DNA from: Sanghuangporus weigelae
Lineage: Eukaryota > Basidiomycota > Agaricomycetes > Hymenochaetales > Hymenochaetaceae
DNA: 64,000 nt
Assembly: GCA_033182465.1 (NCBI GenBank)
Contig: CP137322.1
Coordinates: 2,418,001-2,482,000, forward strand
Direction: 5' to 3'
In this document: piece by piece, positions 47,693-60,723 of the stretch
Position numbering within the stretch: position 1 is the stretch's first letter
Layout: each line of letters opens with the position of its first letter
The notes under the pieces: generated by a model
Seen by the model: only the letters and a program-made list of their open reading frames with translations
The model's database searches: none
Told to the model about the DNA's origin: nothing
Translations under genes and position numbers: made by a program

Positions 47693-50600
47693 TTACATCG
47701 AAATTCTGTAGCTTTCTTAGTTTCTCGCTGTCGATACTATCCATGCTTTTTTATGTCGTTTGCTTTCACTATATTCCGTTCCTACATTAGCTTTTCGCTT
47801 TTCGTGTTCTTCGTGTTCTGTATCGCACAACTCCCAAGCACCTGCTCTGTACGAATGTTCCATAAGCACTGTGTTCTCTATTTTTCAAATCTCTACGCGG
47901 ATAATGCTTACTGAATGCACGTTTCAACCCCGTTTGATACAACGTTTTATAATGACGTACGCTTTCGTTTTATTATCTGGTTCATTGGGTAGATAGCTAT
48001 TATCAAAAGGCATCTGTTCTGTTTCGGGAGACTTCGATTGTGATTCCCTTAGTGATGTTCACACAGCAAACCACTGCTTAGAGTTTGCATCGTGACGAAA
48101 GTACAACGTGTCCTTGACGCAATAAGTCCCTCCAACTCTGCGGCAAGTAGGGATGCCCGGGAAGATCCATAAGAGAAGATTCGTTTAAAGGCTTCGGTTA
48201 CGTGAAAGCCTACGAGCTAGGCTGGCTCGATCATGAAGCAGACTTCTCATCAGTAACGCATGTGAAATTTGGAGACCCAACACTCTCAGGCAAATGAATG
48301 AGGTTCGGATGCTCGAGGAACGGCACGCCGCAGGAGCACTAGTATCGCGAGGCTTCCACATGTAAGAAGAATTGGAACCTTTTGTGGTGGAGTTTAAGAG
48401 ATGATCACGGAAAGGTTCCCGCTTTGGCGCCGCTTCGTTCTGCGGGATACACGTTTTTACAAATTCTCAATGTACATAGAATGCCTTCGAGAAAGCATCT
48501 TTACGGATAAGAGACGACCTTACGCATAAGTATGATTGAAAACTTAGAGACTGCAGCTGTGTATCTGTCCTCGTGCTTGATCGTTGCGAATAGATGGCAG
48601 AGTTTCAGTGTCTATCGGAACGTTGTTCTTTGCCGCTCTTTGCCTCCGATGAATCGCACCTTCCGATGGATCGCATAGTGCTTTGAAAAAAGGAAAAAAG
48701 AAAAAGAAAGAAAAACACTTGTTTCGTTCCTTAGTATTTTCCGTTTGTCTCGGGTTTCGTAGTTTTTACTTGATGTTCTCTGCCTCACTAGCATAGTTCC
48801 GCACCAAACTCAATCGACATAGGAGATTTGATCTGATTTCCGAATTCTTGGTGGACTTGTGCTGTGTGTATTCGGACCAGAACCAGAGTCCAGCGTATGC
48901 ACGATCGTCGCACCTTGATGCTATTCGCTCATTGCCTCATAACATAAAGGACAAGGTGAGAACACACGGCCAGGTCTTAGTCAGTATACAGCGAGAAACG
49001 GCACAAGAAAAGGGCCTTCTTCAGCTGGACCCGAGATGATAAACAACGACATTTTGGTCAAGTCTTTCGGCAGAAGCTCATTCAGACCGATTTCATATAT
49101 CAAGGAAAGAGAAGGTCGGCAACAATATTGACCTCTTTCGGTAAGCCAGATCTCTGCAGGAATCACGGGCTTGGCGATGACTTATTAGTTATTTTAACTG
49201 ACACTTCCAAGCGCGAATAACCGTCGAAAAGGAAACGAGTGGGAAGGGAAGTATCTGTGCCTCGCATGCACAAGGACAGCTACAAGAACACTACAAGGAT
49301 TCGCTTCGAATGGGGCTTGGCCGACGAAGACTGCATATTGAAAGCACCAGAGTAAGTTTATGGAGAATGTATACAGTACGATGGCAACGAGCGCCAGATA
49401 GTCAGTGATATTTCGAAACCCCGATATTGGCCGAGCCTTGACTTCCTAGGGCCTAGGTTTGTATTATCTGGTCTTGTGTCGCAATACTGTAATATCACCG
49501 CCCAAGCGGCCTTACGAATTAAGCAGTCTCTAAAAAAACAGGTCAGTGTTTACAGAATCAAAGACATCAGTGGAAAAAGAAATGCGACGGGCTTAGCCTC
49601 GCAGTAAGTATGAGTTGCCCTGCTTTTCAAATAGTCGGAGGGAGAAATGGTTATAAAGATATATCAGCATTACGGTATTCTTCGGTGAGATGCCATGACC
49701 GATCCAAAGTGCTTGAGGAAATAGTCGAGTCGATGTTAGAAACACCAACACGCAGTCAGAGCATGAGAACGTCTACCTTATATGATTGGTCCTGCATTTT
49801 GCAACGTTCCATTGAGAGTCTTGCGATTCTCTATAGCAACTATTTGACTGTGCCGTGGTCTGAAAGGAAGATGACGAGTTAGCGCTTTAGGCAACAGCAA
49901 ATTTCAGGTTGAACTTAGTGGAACAACTTGAAACTGCAATGAACCAGCAACTCGGTGTCGAGACTGCTCTAGGCCCTTCAATGTTGAGGCTGTACGCACC
50001 TTTGTCCTTTTCGCGATTAAGTACAACTGCCCATATAGTCTTGGTTTAATATTGTCGGCACTGTTATGAGACAGACAGGTGGACTGACCATAGTTGTCGT
50101 GTCCTGTCACACACGGTGACCAGAATGCCTGATCATGATATAATCCCACCCACGACGCGGACGACACGTCTCTTTTGTCGACATCCACATCCACAGAGAA
50201 CTGTTGCTTCAAACCTTCATTGTGTCGAATACACGCATTGCCATCAATTACGGTGCCACAAGTTGTGCATGAGCCTCATAGACTAAGATATGAGGTCCAT
50301 GCAAAATTTAGGAACTTCCGATGTTCCATACTGACATGCGCATGCGCATCATGCACAAAAATCCTACAGCAGGAAGCCGGACGGGCAAAACGGCACTCAC
50401 AGCCATTGGACGAACCAAGTTGTTCCTTCGACATAGCTTCCGCAGAACTGAGCGTATCATCGACGGTAACATGGGGCTCAGGTTTATTCAGTGTCGGATC
50501 TCGCAAGCTTGTGAGTTCCATTCCTTTGACTGATTGATGAAGAACCTCTTATTTTTGAGCACATTTGCTTTCCCGGCTCGATCCACCCCACTGCTGAGCA

Positions 50601-52400
50601 AGGCAGAATGCTCTTTCTGACGCGCTTATATGCATTTTGGTCATATAGGACGGCAACGTCGAGTTGTTTCGAGATTCTCTGAGGTCCTATGTAAGATATG
50701 CACACATTTAAAAACCAGCTCTAAGTCTGAGTCACATCCGAAAGACCTGATGACTGGGATGGACGTTTTCTCAACATCTTAACCTTTCTACGTCCAGGAA
50801 GCGTTCGGCATACTTTCAGATCGTTTCGTTGCATTGTTACGACTTCGGTGATCGTCTCAATTCACCACCAAAAGCAGAGTCTCATTTTCTTATTCCGTTA
50901 TGCTCACAATTTCTCCACGGACCTCCAAATTTTACCCCATTTAAACAGATGATGGACGAGTCTCAAGGATAGGGTCGCAACGAACGGATAGATGCAGGAG
51001 GCGAAGCAGATTGATAGACGCTGTGAGAGTCATTGCTGTCTTGTCTTTCGAAGCAGTAAACAGCAACGAGGCAAGCATACTTTGGTGTTGGGAGTAGTCG
51101 TTCTCGGGCAGAAGTTTGGATCCAACTCCTCTCAAGGTGAAGACGCTCTTTGATCATAAGTGAAGTGCAAAATGGAAGCTCGACCTTAGAGTCCTGTCAC
51201 CATTTGTTCGTCTCAAGGAAATCAAAGAGAATTTCATCCCGCGAGTCAGTATGATGTTCATTCTACGAATAGGCAATGCTTATTCATGATCTGCGTGTGT
51301 CTAAGAGGGTAAGAGTCATCTCGTAACTTTCTCGATAAATTAAATTTTCCGCATTGCAGTCTGCCCTATGGAACATCGTCAAAACGAGGCATCCTGCTTG
51401 CAAAAGGCGCTTTCTTTCTTCAGGTTGTTGTTTTGTCTTGTTGCTTGAAGATGACCTGGATATTGTCATGTTCCAAAGCGTTGGCTAATAGTTGAGCCAA
51501 TGATCTTCACATCGAGTGTTGGAGTTGGATATCCACTTACTCTTATGAGGATTACGTGTTCTTCACCGGGTAAGTTTTTTTGGCGTTCTCGATGTGCTCT
51601 TTCCCTCTATGACACTGAATTTTTCCCGTATAAAATTGTCTCCGTGCTGGACTGGAGGCGTGAATCATTTGGAGTTGTAAATGAATATGAGGTAAGATGA
51701 CAGCAGAACTCCTGGTAGGGCACAATTAGTATTATACAAATTTATTTATTTTATCCGAATCCCGCATAGATCATTACCGACAACAGCTCTGCTCTCTGAC
51801 GATGGCCAGGTATTATGTCCTTCAAGAAATGCTTATTACCTAAAACATTGTAATAATTTATCCACGACTTCTGAGAAGAATTTCGAACTGCGTCTAGCAA
51901 ATCGAGTCTATTGTGTAAAAGCCACTCGCGGAGGACCTTCCATCATGGTGCACATGTAAAGTGCTCACTGCTGTCCGTCTAAGAATACTCGCGACGGACT
52001 TGAATGGGGTAGGTGATTGTTCTAGAGGGTCCAGCCAGTTGACCGCATTTCCGTAACAACGATATGAGCGCTAAGACCTATTTGCGTGCTGCACGGCTTA
52101 CTGTGGCAATGGGGTATGCACAGAAGTCGACGTGAAGTATTGACACGTCTTTACAGCATTGTTTCTCGTATTTATGCTCCGCAGAACACTTGCGGCGACA
52201 GCCATCGTTTTCTTCTTCTACATACCGACGAACTGGAGCATTCGATTTCTCATGTCTACGGTGGCGGAACGTCCAGGTACTTCTCGCTCCTTTTTTCATA
52301 TACCTTTTGTTAATGCTATTATAGCCTTGACTTCTACTACGGGTGTCGGTTTCGATTCGAACTCCTGTAAGAGGATCCATCAATTATTCATTTTTCGCTC
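47693..52400. other. 4.7 kb gene-poor region
   Basis: Only short frames with no recognised family, for example 49610-49882 (plus, starting MSCPAFQIVGGRNGYKDIS) and 49904-50212 (minus). It may contain 3' UTR of the regulator, decayed repeats and the unresolved 5' part of the membrane/propeller gene. No RNA genes recognised. Confidence 0.4.
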
Positions 52401-55400
52401 TGGTGTATAATTCGAAACAGCGCAGAAATCCGACGAGACAAAGATCAGTAAGTCACAGATTGCGACCCTTTTTTTCGTTCTGCTGATGAGTCGTCAAGCA
52501 GATCCTCCAGATAAGTTACGCACTGTCCGAAGATCGAGCAGAAACAAGACTATACACGGGTATGAAAGATTGCATCATTTCAAAAAGTGAGTCAATCCTT
52601 GCAAACTGGCTGGTAGAAGTTGTTTCATTACTTTATTGCGCAAGGTTATGCGAAGATCACGCACAGTTGGTGAGTTGCTTATGTATTTATTTAAACATGT
52701 CCACGAGTTGAACATATTCTAGACTCTCCAGATCCGAGGTTTACTCAATGCTGTTGGGGATGGCAAGCCGGCTGCAGAGGCTCTAACAGAGCTTGACCGA
52801 ACATTTCAAAAAATCAGGTATTCCTTTTCAGTTTATGATGGACCAATCTCTCACTCCTTTTCGTGCAGAGAGCTATTTGGTGACTGGACCAAGAAACCCG
52901 CGGTTCTGAGTATGTGCATAGAACTTTTCCCAATAGATTTCATGCATTGATTTCCCACAGAAACTAGTGCCTTTCCAAATACACTTTCCAAATGCGGAGA
53001 GACTGCTTCCAAAGTACTGGAAACATTTAACGAGCTTGGTGTATTCGACAACAAATTCTTCGGCTCGCTTAAGGAAATAATGAAGCACACAAAGGTGTGG
53101 ATGCATCTTCCTCTTCGACGCCCGAAGCGAAGCTAATAATAGAGTAGGTCATTGCAGCGAAGATTGACGTCGAGTATGGTAAGACGCGATAGCAGGATTA
53201 TTGGAAATGGTCTAACTCTGGTTCACGTTCAGGTACTCAGAGCGAATGCCAGCTAGACTGGTACTTAGAATCCGTCTTTGGGCCACTGATAAACGAACTC
53301 AAAACCTTCGTTGATGGTCTCAAGCACATCGCTGAAAAGGGTGAGCTTTCATTCAAGTCAGTGTACATACAAAGGGATCTAAATACTCGGAAGACATCGA
53401 GAAGATCCGCGAAGCTCAGGATCAGCGAGACCAGAACCTGACTACTGTCGCTACTTTTCTCTCCGGCGTTACTGCATCGACGCTGCAGATCACTGCCGAC
53501 GATAGTGACAGAGCTTTGACAACAGTGATAAATACATCATGGTTTATCTCATTGGTCTTCAGCACTGCGTCAGCGATTTACAGTCTTCTCTCAATGATAT
53601 GGCGCCAATCATCTGTGTATGTATGCAAGTCTAACATTGTGATTGATGTTGATTCATTCAAAAGATTTCGACCGGACTTGGCACTTCCAACCCTGATCAA
53701 TGCAAGCTTTCGAGATGGTCCAATGTATGCTCTGATAGCGGCACTCTTGACATTTGCTATCGGGTTATGTCTTCTTGCATTCCGAGTTGCCGATCAAGAG
53801 GTTAATTAGCATTGCAAACCGAGTATGCATAGGCTAACGGTTGTATACAGGGAGTTCTTGCATCCGCCGCCATTCCGGTGACTTTTGCTGGCATACATGT
53901 ATATTCAATTTCTCTATTCTCTGCTCATTTACGTGCAATGCACATGAGGAGCTGGAAGAAAGTCAAGCATTTAACCAAAGCCTCATGGAGACCTTTCAAC
54001 TTGATCATGCGTGGTAATTGTGGCGCAAAACCCCGGTCCGGCGCGATTGGGGCGATGATGAAGTTCACAAGTCGTATATTAAACATAAACCCGCCTTGTG
54101 AAATCCCAATCAAACCTGAAGGAAGCAAGGGTGACATTGAAAGTGGTATGTTACTTAGAGCTCAAATCGATTCTGATATAACAAGTATTCTGATCTCTTG
54201 TGAAGGTCAATCCGATCGAAATGATCCTTCTGATTTATCAGACGTCAATCGGAATGTCCTCCCGTTTCCGGAAAAGCTGAGTCGAGGAGACTGTCTCATT
54301 CCAGAGGTAAGGAACCTATGTCTGCTCCTTATGTTTTCGATGTCAGAACCTAGAAATCAAAGGTCACGAACGAACAACTTGAAAACCTCCTCCAATTCTC
54401 GCCAGATGGTCATCTCCTCGCATGTGCCCAGTGAGCTAATCGTATATCCCCAAAGTAGAGTCTTCCCTTCTCACCTTCTTCCAGCGAAGATATAGTGACA
54501 ATTTACGACATGGTGAATATCATCTATCACAACCATCCCTTTGTTTTCTTATTCCATGGCACAGGAAAAGTCGTTTACTAGCATATGCACAATAAAGACA
54601 CCAGATGGAAATAACGTGAAGGAAATATTGTGGTAAGTGTAAACCAGTAGAAGTAATCGGAGCATCTGACTCTCTTTTTAGGAAACCTAGAGCATTTAGT
54701 CGTATAGAAAGTCGCAGCGCTATTCTCAGAGGTGCTTCGAGTGCAATACATTTCGGGCAGTGCGAGGAAAAACTTCTCGTGAGGACGCCAAAGTCGATTT
54801 CCATTTGGAATATACAGGACCAACAGGTGAATTCGATGCTGTGGCTAAAAGTTGTGAATACTCACTTTAGATTCAGAGCATTCAAGTGCGTCGGTTGGGA
54901 TGTCTCCAGCAGGAACATGCGTTCGTCCGGTGGACCGACAAGGAGAATGAAATCGTTGAAGGTCTGTTTAAACCAGACACAACTCACCAGACGGGCTTCG
55001 TTTGTGCGACTGGAACTACTATTATGTTTTACGTGAGTGCATCATCTAGATTACACGACGTGTTGTTGAATCGTTCCTTCAGAATGAGGGATGCAAGGTG
55101 ACTTTAGCTGAACCGGTAGCGTGTCCTGTGAACTCAATTCATGTCACAGCTGCTTTGGTCAATAGACCTCACCAACTGTACCAACATGGCCAAGATCAAT
55201 TTTGTAATCGGAGCGGTACTCTTCCGGAAGAAATACTTGTTGTGTCTGGTTAACTTGCCTCGGGATGCCTTTTCGCCGGCTTATCTGTTGGGTATGTTGA
55301 CTCTGAGATCCTTCCTCCCCCATTCATTTTCTCTGACTATGAGCCAGTGATCGATGTGCAGCGTAAAAGCATCCATAGGTTTGAGTCTAACAAATTAACC

Positions 55401-56167
55401 ACTGCTTCATACTGAAGGAACATGTAAATAAAGCAAGCGCGCAGTCCTGCCCGGACATACTTCAATGACCTTCTTTCCAGCTTGCGAGAAGATCCTACTT
55501 CACGGAGGCGATGTAAGCTGCCTCAGTCTGTGAAATTCTCTTTTCATTAACGCGGAGCATAGATCCAGGCCGAGATAGCTGAACTTGCCGCGCCAGAATC
55601 GAATGACGACTCGATAATCAAAGAATTAAATACACTTTGGAGAAGCACTCAGCATGGCCATGAACCCAGTCCACCCGAAGAAGCTGTCACTTTTCATGGT
55701 CATAACGACAAGATGACTGTTGCCTATTCTGCAGGCGCGTTTTCTTCTTACTGTGCAACAACTACTACCTAACGCGTCGGTTCAACATAGATGAGGTTGT
55801 TATGCTATCCAATATACCTGGAGACAATAAGCTCTCTGCTCTACACATTTTCACGACATCGACTCCTAGAGCAATTCCTCACGATCCACTGAGCTTCGCG
55901 ATAAATCCGGCATTTTCTTCCCTGCCGTATATGTTCGCCTTTCTCGACCATTCGGGCACCGTTACGATCTGGTCCATCCAGTCAAACACAAAGCTTTCAG
56001 CAGCATCCGAGACATTTGAAGTCCTCGATAGACGCAACGGCCACGGAAGCGATCCGATAAAGTCCACTGGGAACTTCCTAACAATACAATTACCGTCATC
56101 CGTAGCTCCAGGCAGCCAACAGACTCTCGTCGAGGAGCAATCTGAAGGAAGGTCAACGACTTCCTAA
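52400..56167 (+). CDS. Membrane/beta-propeller-like protein, paralogue of the gene at 16.1-21.3 kb
   Basis: Multi-exon gene, 5' end uncertain. Exons read in order: TLQIRGLLNAVGDGKPAAEA (from 52723), RELFGDWTKKPAVL, SKCGETASKVLETFNELGVF, CQLDWYLESVFGPLINELK (about 53240) and TTVATFLSGVTASTLQITAD (about 53440). Three membrane helices follow: SWFISLVFSTASAIYSLLSM (53.53-53.60 kb), GPMYALIAALLTFAIGLCLL (53.72-53.80 kb) and VTFAGIHVYSISLFSAH (53.88-53.94 kb). A WD-like repeat FSPDGHLLAC then precedes DIVTIYDM (54.4-54.5 kb), with the last blade FAFLDHSGTVTIWSIQSN near 55.95 kb and stop at 56167. The fold is inferred from these repeats. The protein resembles a membrane-anchored propeller scaffold; its function is unknown. 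Not all splice sites were resolved. Confidence 0.68.
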
Positions 56168-56710
56168 TGCTCAATCGCACTGTTGACTTCTACCGTAGGT
56201 CCAGCATCTCCGTGAATGTCACATTTCCCCCAAGTCTTGTTCCAGCGCCTCTCTCTCTCCCGTGTCCATGGTTCTTCATCTACTTTCTCAGTTTCATTCT
56301 TTTAGAAACCGCTTATTATACCAGTCCTGCTGCACAGTGTCCTTTTTTCATGTACCGAATTTGTGTCCCCTACTTGATCGGTTTATTTACTTCAGTTTGC
56401 TCGCTCTGTCGTATGTATGCGTCTTGGATTATATGTTAGTCTGTGCAAATCTGCTGTGCATGTTCATAGTGGACTCTGGTATTTTGCATTTGGTTCCAAA
56501 ATCACGAAGTGAATGACGAGTGTGCGAGCGAGTCATTCTCAACACGTACTACAATCATGAGTTTTCATGTGTCTTGATAAACCATCTAACAACCATGTTT
56601 CAGACAACGTATACTGATACAATTGGAAGAGAAGTAGATCTGTCCGATCAGATACCGAAACTCTGCAAAGGAATCCGAATGCATTACAACTCGTTCACGA
56701 AACTTCCTCT
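56168..56710. other. Convergent intergenic region
   Basis: About 0.54 kb, T-rich on the plus strand, consistent with 3' UTRs. No supported gene. Confidence 0.4.
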
Positions 56711-59700
56711 TCACCTCATCCCCATCCTAGACTTCCTCTTTGTCAAGACCGGCACCGGCGGTGGAGGCGTCTCCTCCAACCTCCCTTCCAGTACAGCCCT
56801 CAAATGATCAAATCTCGGCGTCAAGCTCTCCCTCACCCACTCGCTTCTCCGACCCCACGCACTCGCAGTACTGCACGCCGACTCCGAGGTACTCACAGAA
56901 TCATATGAAAGTCTAGATGATGAACGGGATATCTCCGGTGAGGGAAGATGGTGCCGCGAAGCTGAAGAAGGCGAAGGAGCGAGGAATGACAGGACTGCCG
57001 AGGACTTGAAATGAGGTGTCAGTGCACAGCGAGCTATGTATGCAGCTGATGAGATAGCCTTAGAGCTCAAGACTGGCGCAGGAGGACACACTGTTCTCGA
57101 AGAAGACGTCACTAATGAAGTAGATGCCTTTGACGCTAACGGTATTTTCTTCGCAACTAGTATTTTCTGATTTCGGTCCGGACCAGAATTCCCAGAGGCT
57201 CGAGTCGAATCCGATAGGAACGCAAGCGAAGAATCCTCACTAGCCGGGAAAGTCTCATAAAGTTGAGTAGCGGTACTCGGTACCGAGAATGAAGGTAGAC
57301 TAGATAAGGGCTCTTGCACTCTAGTAGAGAGGAAAGTTGACTCTTTTTTGTTCCCGAGCTTTTGTCTTTGGTCAGAGATAAGCTGCGTCCGAGAAGTCAA
57401 AGAACCAGAATCAGCAGCTTTTCCGGAAGACACTTCAGATCCATTCAGAGTTCCAAATTTAGCCGCAGTCTCGGCAGTAACTCCATGTCTTGCCAAATAC
57501 TCCGCCTTGTCTTCGTTCTTGACCTTCAGTGATGCGCTCCGCGCCCGAAGCGCTCGGACGTGCGCACCCACCTTGCCCTGCATCTGGTTCCGCGATGCGC
57601 CTGTACTAGTTCTACTTTGATTCCTTCCATGCGCCCCTCGAGAATCAATGTTCGTATCGCGCTCTCCCAAAGGTATTCTCGGGGTCGAATCTGCCTTTGC
57701 ATGCACTTTATTCACTCTCTGCGCATTATTTTGTGCGCTCCCACTAGCACTTCGACTTCTTCTGCCAGTTCTTGATGACAAGCGACCGTTCGTGACAGCA
57801 TTCGCGTCACCGTCGAGATTGACATGCGCGAGTTGTAATTCTGACGGAGTTGCATTCAGGCTGCCCACCCAGGCATCGTACGACTCCTTTTCCACACGTG
57901 TCGTCTCCTCTCGAGTAGTTAACATTTCTTCTGCTTGACCTGGCTTCGAAATGCTCCTGTTTCTCCCTAACCCGTCCTTTAGCAAACTCTGTCGCTGACG
58001 TCCATTATGCGCAACGGGATTCCGTGGTACCTGATGATCCGATTTATCATCTTCGGGCTCGACACTGTCGTCGAGATATGCGATTAGGCTATCGAAACTC
58101 TCGGATCCCAAGGAGCGCATGTCGTGCAGCTCGCTCTTTATGGTCTGGTCGACCGCACCTACACCGAGTCCTTGTCGCTTAGCGGTGTTAGAGCGTTTCA
58201 CAGACCCAGAGCGCGGTGCAGACCGAGGTCTCTCGTCTACGTCTAGGTGCGTTGCGGGTCTCAATTTCTCCGCAGAGGTCGGATAATGACGAGAGGCTCG
58301 CTTTGCCTTCAAAGTCGATCTCCTAAGGGCGACCGCTGTTTCATCTTTTTCTCGAGGCGCTGTTGTTTCAAGAGCAGTAGAGGCGGTACTAATCCTATAC
58401 GCAAGTCGGACATCCCCGTCACTGGGACTCGCAGGAGGCGAAGGTCTCGGACTAAGATTCTTCGAATTTCTAACGTTTCTTCCATCAGCAGCAGCGATAG
58501 CTCCACGCCCGAGGTTTATCGTAGTAATACCCAACCCCGAGACTGGACGTGAACTTTGACTGGCCGAGCTATTGTTCCTCCGGAGTCCGTCTCCAACATT
58601 TGACTTCGGGTTACTTCTGGATGTCGCGGATCGGGAATACTGAGCATGAGTGACCTTCTGGGAATGGCGTTTCGTTCGCTTCTCAGCGGTCTGATCCGGA
58701 GTGTCTTGTGCGAAATGCACTTCTATACGTGGCAAGGGCGGTGTCCGCGCCTGGGATATGCCAGTGACATGCTGGTCACATCCTTTGGTGGTGTTTGAAA
58801 CTGTATTTGCGTTATTATCCGCACGGAGCGGAACGATGCGAGAACGTCGATGATACGCTGGCGGCCTGTATGCCTTCGGAGCATGCGAAGGGAGTGCTGG
58901 TGCAGCTGGCATCCCTATCCCAACTCTCAGAGTACTGCTTTGAATTGACTGACCAGAATACGGGTTCACATGATGAAGCGCACCGTTTCTTGCTTGGTTG
59001 CCGTTGGAGATGCTAGATATAACATCTGAGACTGGGATATTGGCCCATCCGCCTCCACCGTATACTTTTCGCCTACCTGGTTCTCGTTCCCTCATGATTG
59101 TCTCTGCGTCCAGAATCTCCCCGTGACCGCTTGCCAGACCATTACCAGTTCCGTTCGCAGTTGCACTTGACGAGAGATATGCGATACTGGGTAGCGTAGG
59201 CCTCCAATTCGGAGGAGGAGGACTAAAATCCAAAGCACTTGGAGAAGCGATTCCATGGCTAATTCCGGCACTTCCTCTCCCGACGTGTAGAGGAGTTCCT
59301 GTTACTCTTCCCCTTTCCAACTCGTTAGGAGAACCATCGCCTCGCTTTCGTTTGTGCTTCTTGCTTCGAAGCTTGTCACGTTTCCGACATCGTGTACAAC
59401 AATAGAGGCCAACCGCGAGGATGGTAAACGACAGTAGAGCACTGGCTGTGAGGACAATCAGGAGCGTTGGCGAAAGCCCCGGTGGCCGGGAGATAGAACG
59501 ATGCGTATTTGAACTCGGAGTCGATAAAGGGTCCGAGGGAGACCTAGAGTTTATGGTGGATCTGTCTAATAGCATGGTCCGCTGCGGAATGTGCCGCACA
59601 GAAAGCATAGCTACAAGCCCATTGGATGTAGATACTTCGCTAGGCTGTGAATTGAGACTAGTCTGTTACGACACTTCAGGAGTAAGTTTCCGCGGGCCAG

Positions 59701-60037
59701 AGATAAAAATAGAACCTACTTCAGTTGGGTGATGCACTAGAAGTTCATCGTTCGCATGAACCGAGCCGCTTTTAGATAGAAGTTGCAACAGCCGTGCATG
59801 AAGCTGAGGCATGTCCAAATGCTTTCGAGAGCAGACGTCGGAGCAGGTGACACGACCAAACGCTTTTGAAAAGCACCGGGAGTGTAGAAGCTTGAAGGAC
59901 GATGGAAAACTGATCAACTTGGGCCCACAAGTTTCGCGTTCGCCTAATACAACTAGAGAATAAACTGCATAAAACAATGCTGGTGAAGAGAACGAAGATG
60001 AAATGGTATACGACGAGTGGCAGAAAACAAGTGGCAT
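56711..60037 (-). CDS. Large single-pass membrane protein of unknown function
   Basis: Predicted 1089 residues from two exons, 59720-60037 and 56711-59662, with a 57-nt GT-AG intron in phase. The first exon begins MPLVFCHSSYTISSSFSSPA followed by a hydrophobic stretch (ALFYAVYSLVVLG) and a Cys-containing region (CSDVCSRKHLDMPQLHARLL). The second begins TSLNSQPSEVSTSNGL, and a clear membrane helix follows (LSPTLLIVLTASALLSFTIL, then AVGLYCC), then a basic stop-transfer (KRDKLRSKKHKRKRGD). The remaining 850 or so residues are Ser/Arg/Pro-rich, probably cytosolic and disordered, with many possible phosphorylation sites. It ends VPVLTKRKSRMGMR. A shorter start at 59608 is possible. No known domain was recognised. 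Confidence 0.82.
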
Positions 60038-60723
60038 ACATATACGAGCGCGTTCACCGTAAGTAACGCGTCATAGTCACATGATCCTGACATCCGCGAA
60101 CCTTAACCTTGCGAACGAAACTGGAAGGCTGACGACGTCGCCACGGAAGATGAGAGAAGATGAGAGATGGAATGGAAGAGGGACAAAACGAGGAGAAATC
60201 GGATAACAAATGATGAAGAAGAGCTGCTTGCTTGGCGTCCCGAGTCACCTTGAAAAACAAGAACTGTACTCTTATTTTGATGCATGATGATATCGTTCAT
60301 GCGATTGGTGTGATAAGGGACGGAGATGAGGATGCGACATAATCGGATTTTCCTGGTCTTGGTATGAGATCCGAATCTGCCTGGAAGATGATGTGTTTGT
60401 TTAAAATTGTATCGGCGAGGAAGTCCCTTAGAATAGTGAGAACTGTTCCCAGAGTTTCGTTGGAGTTTCGTTCCTCTTCGCAAGCCTGCTCATCCGCGAC
60501 ACTCTCCTCTGCTACAAACCACCACAGCATAACTAGTTGAGCGCTTGATGGCGATGGCGATCAAGAGGCGACATGCGGAAGCAAATGTATTGTTTGACTA
60601 CGTAAACGGAAAGGGTAAGACAGCGGCTGACATAATAACACGGGGATGTTACCTTATTCGGGAGTGAAGGACAGGATGTTGTCCTCCTCAGCGAATCGGT
60701 TTGAGTGTTTGCCTGAGCCAATC
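60038..60723. other. Divergent promoter region (membrane protein / HAP2)
   Basis: About 0.7 kb between divergent starts. Frames on the minus strand are short and lack motifs. Two further in-frame ATGs for HAP2 occur at 60646 and 60676. Confidence 0.45.
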
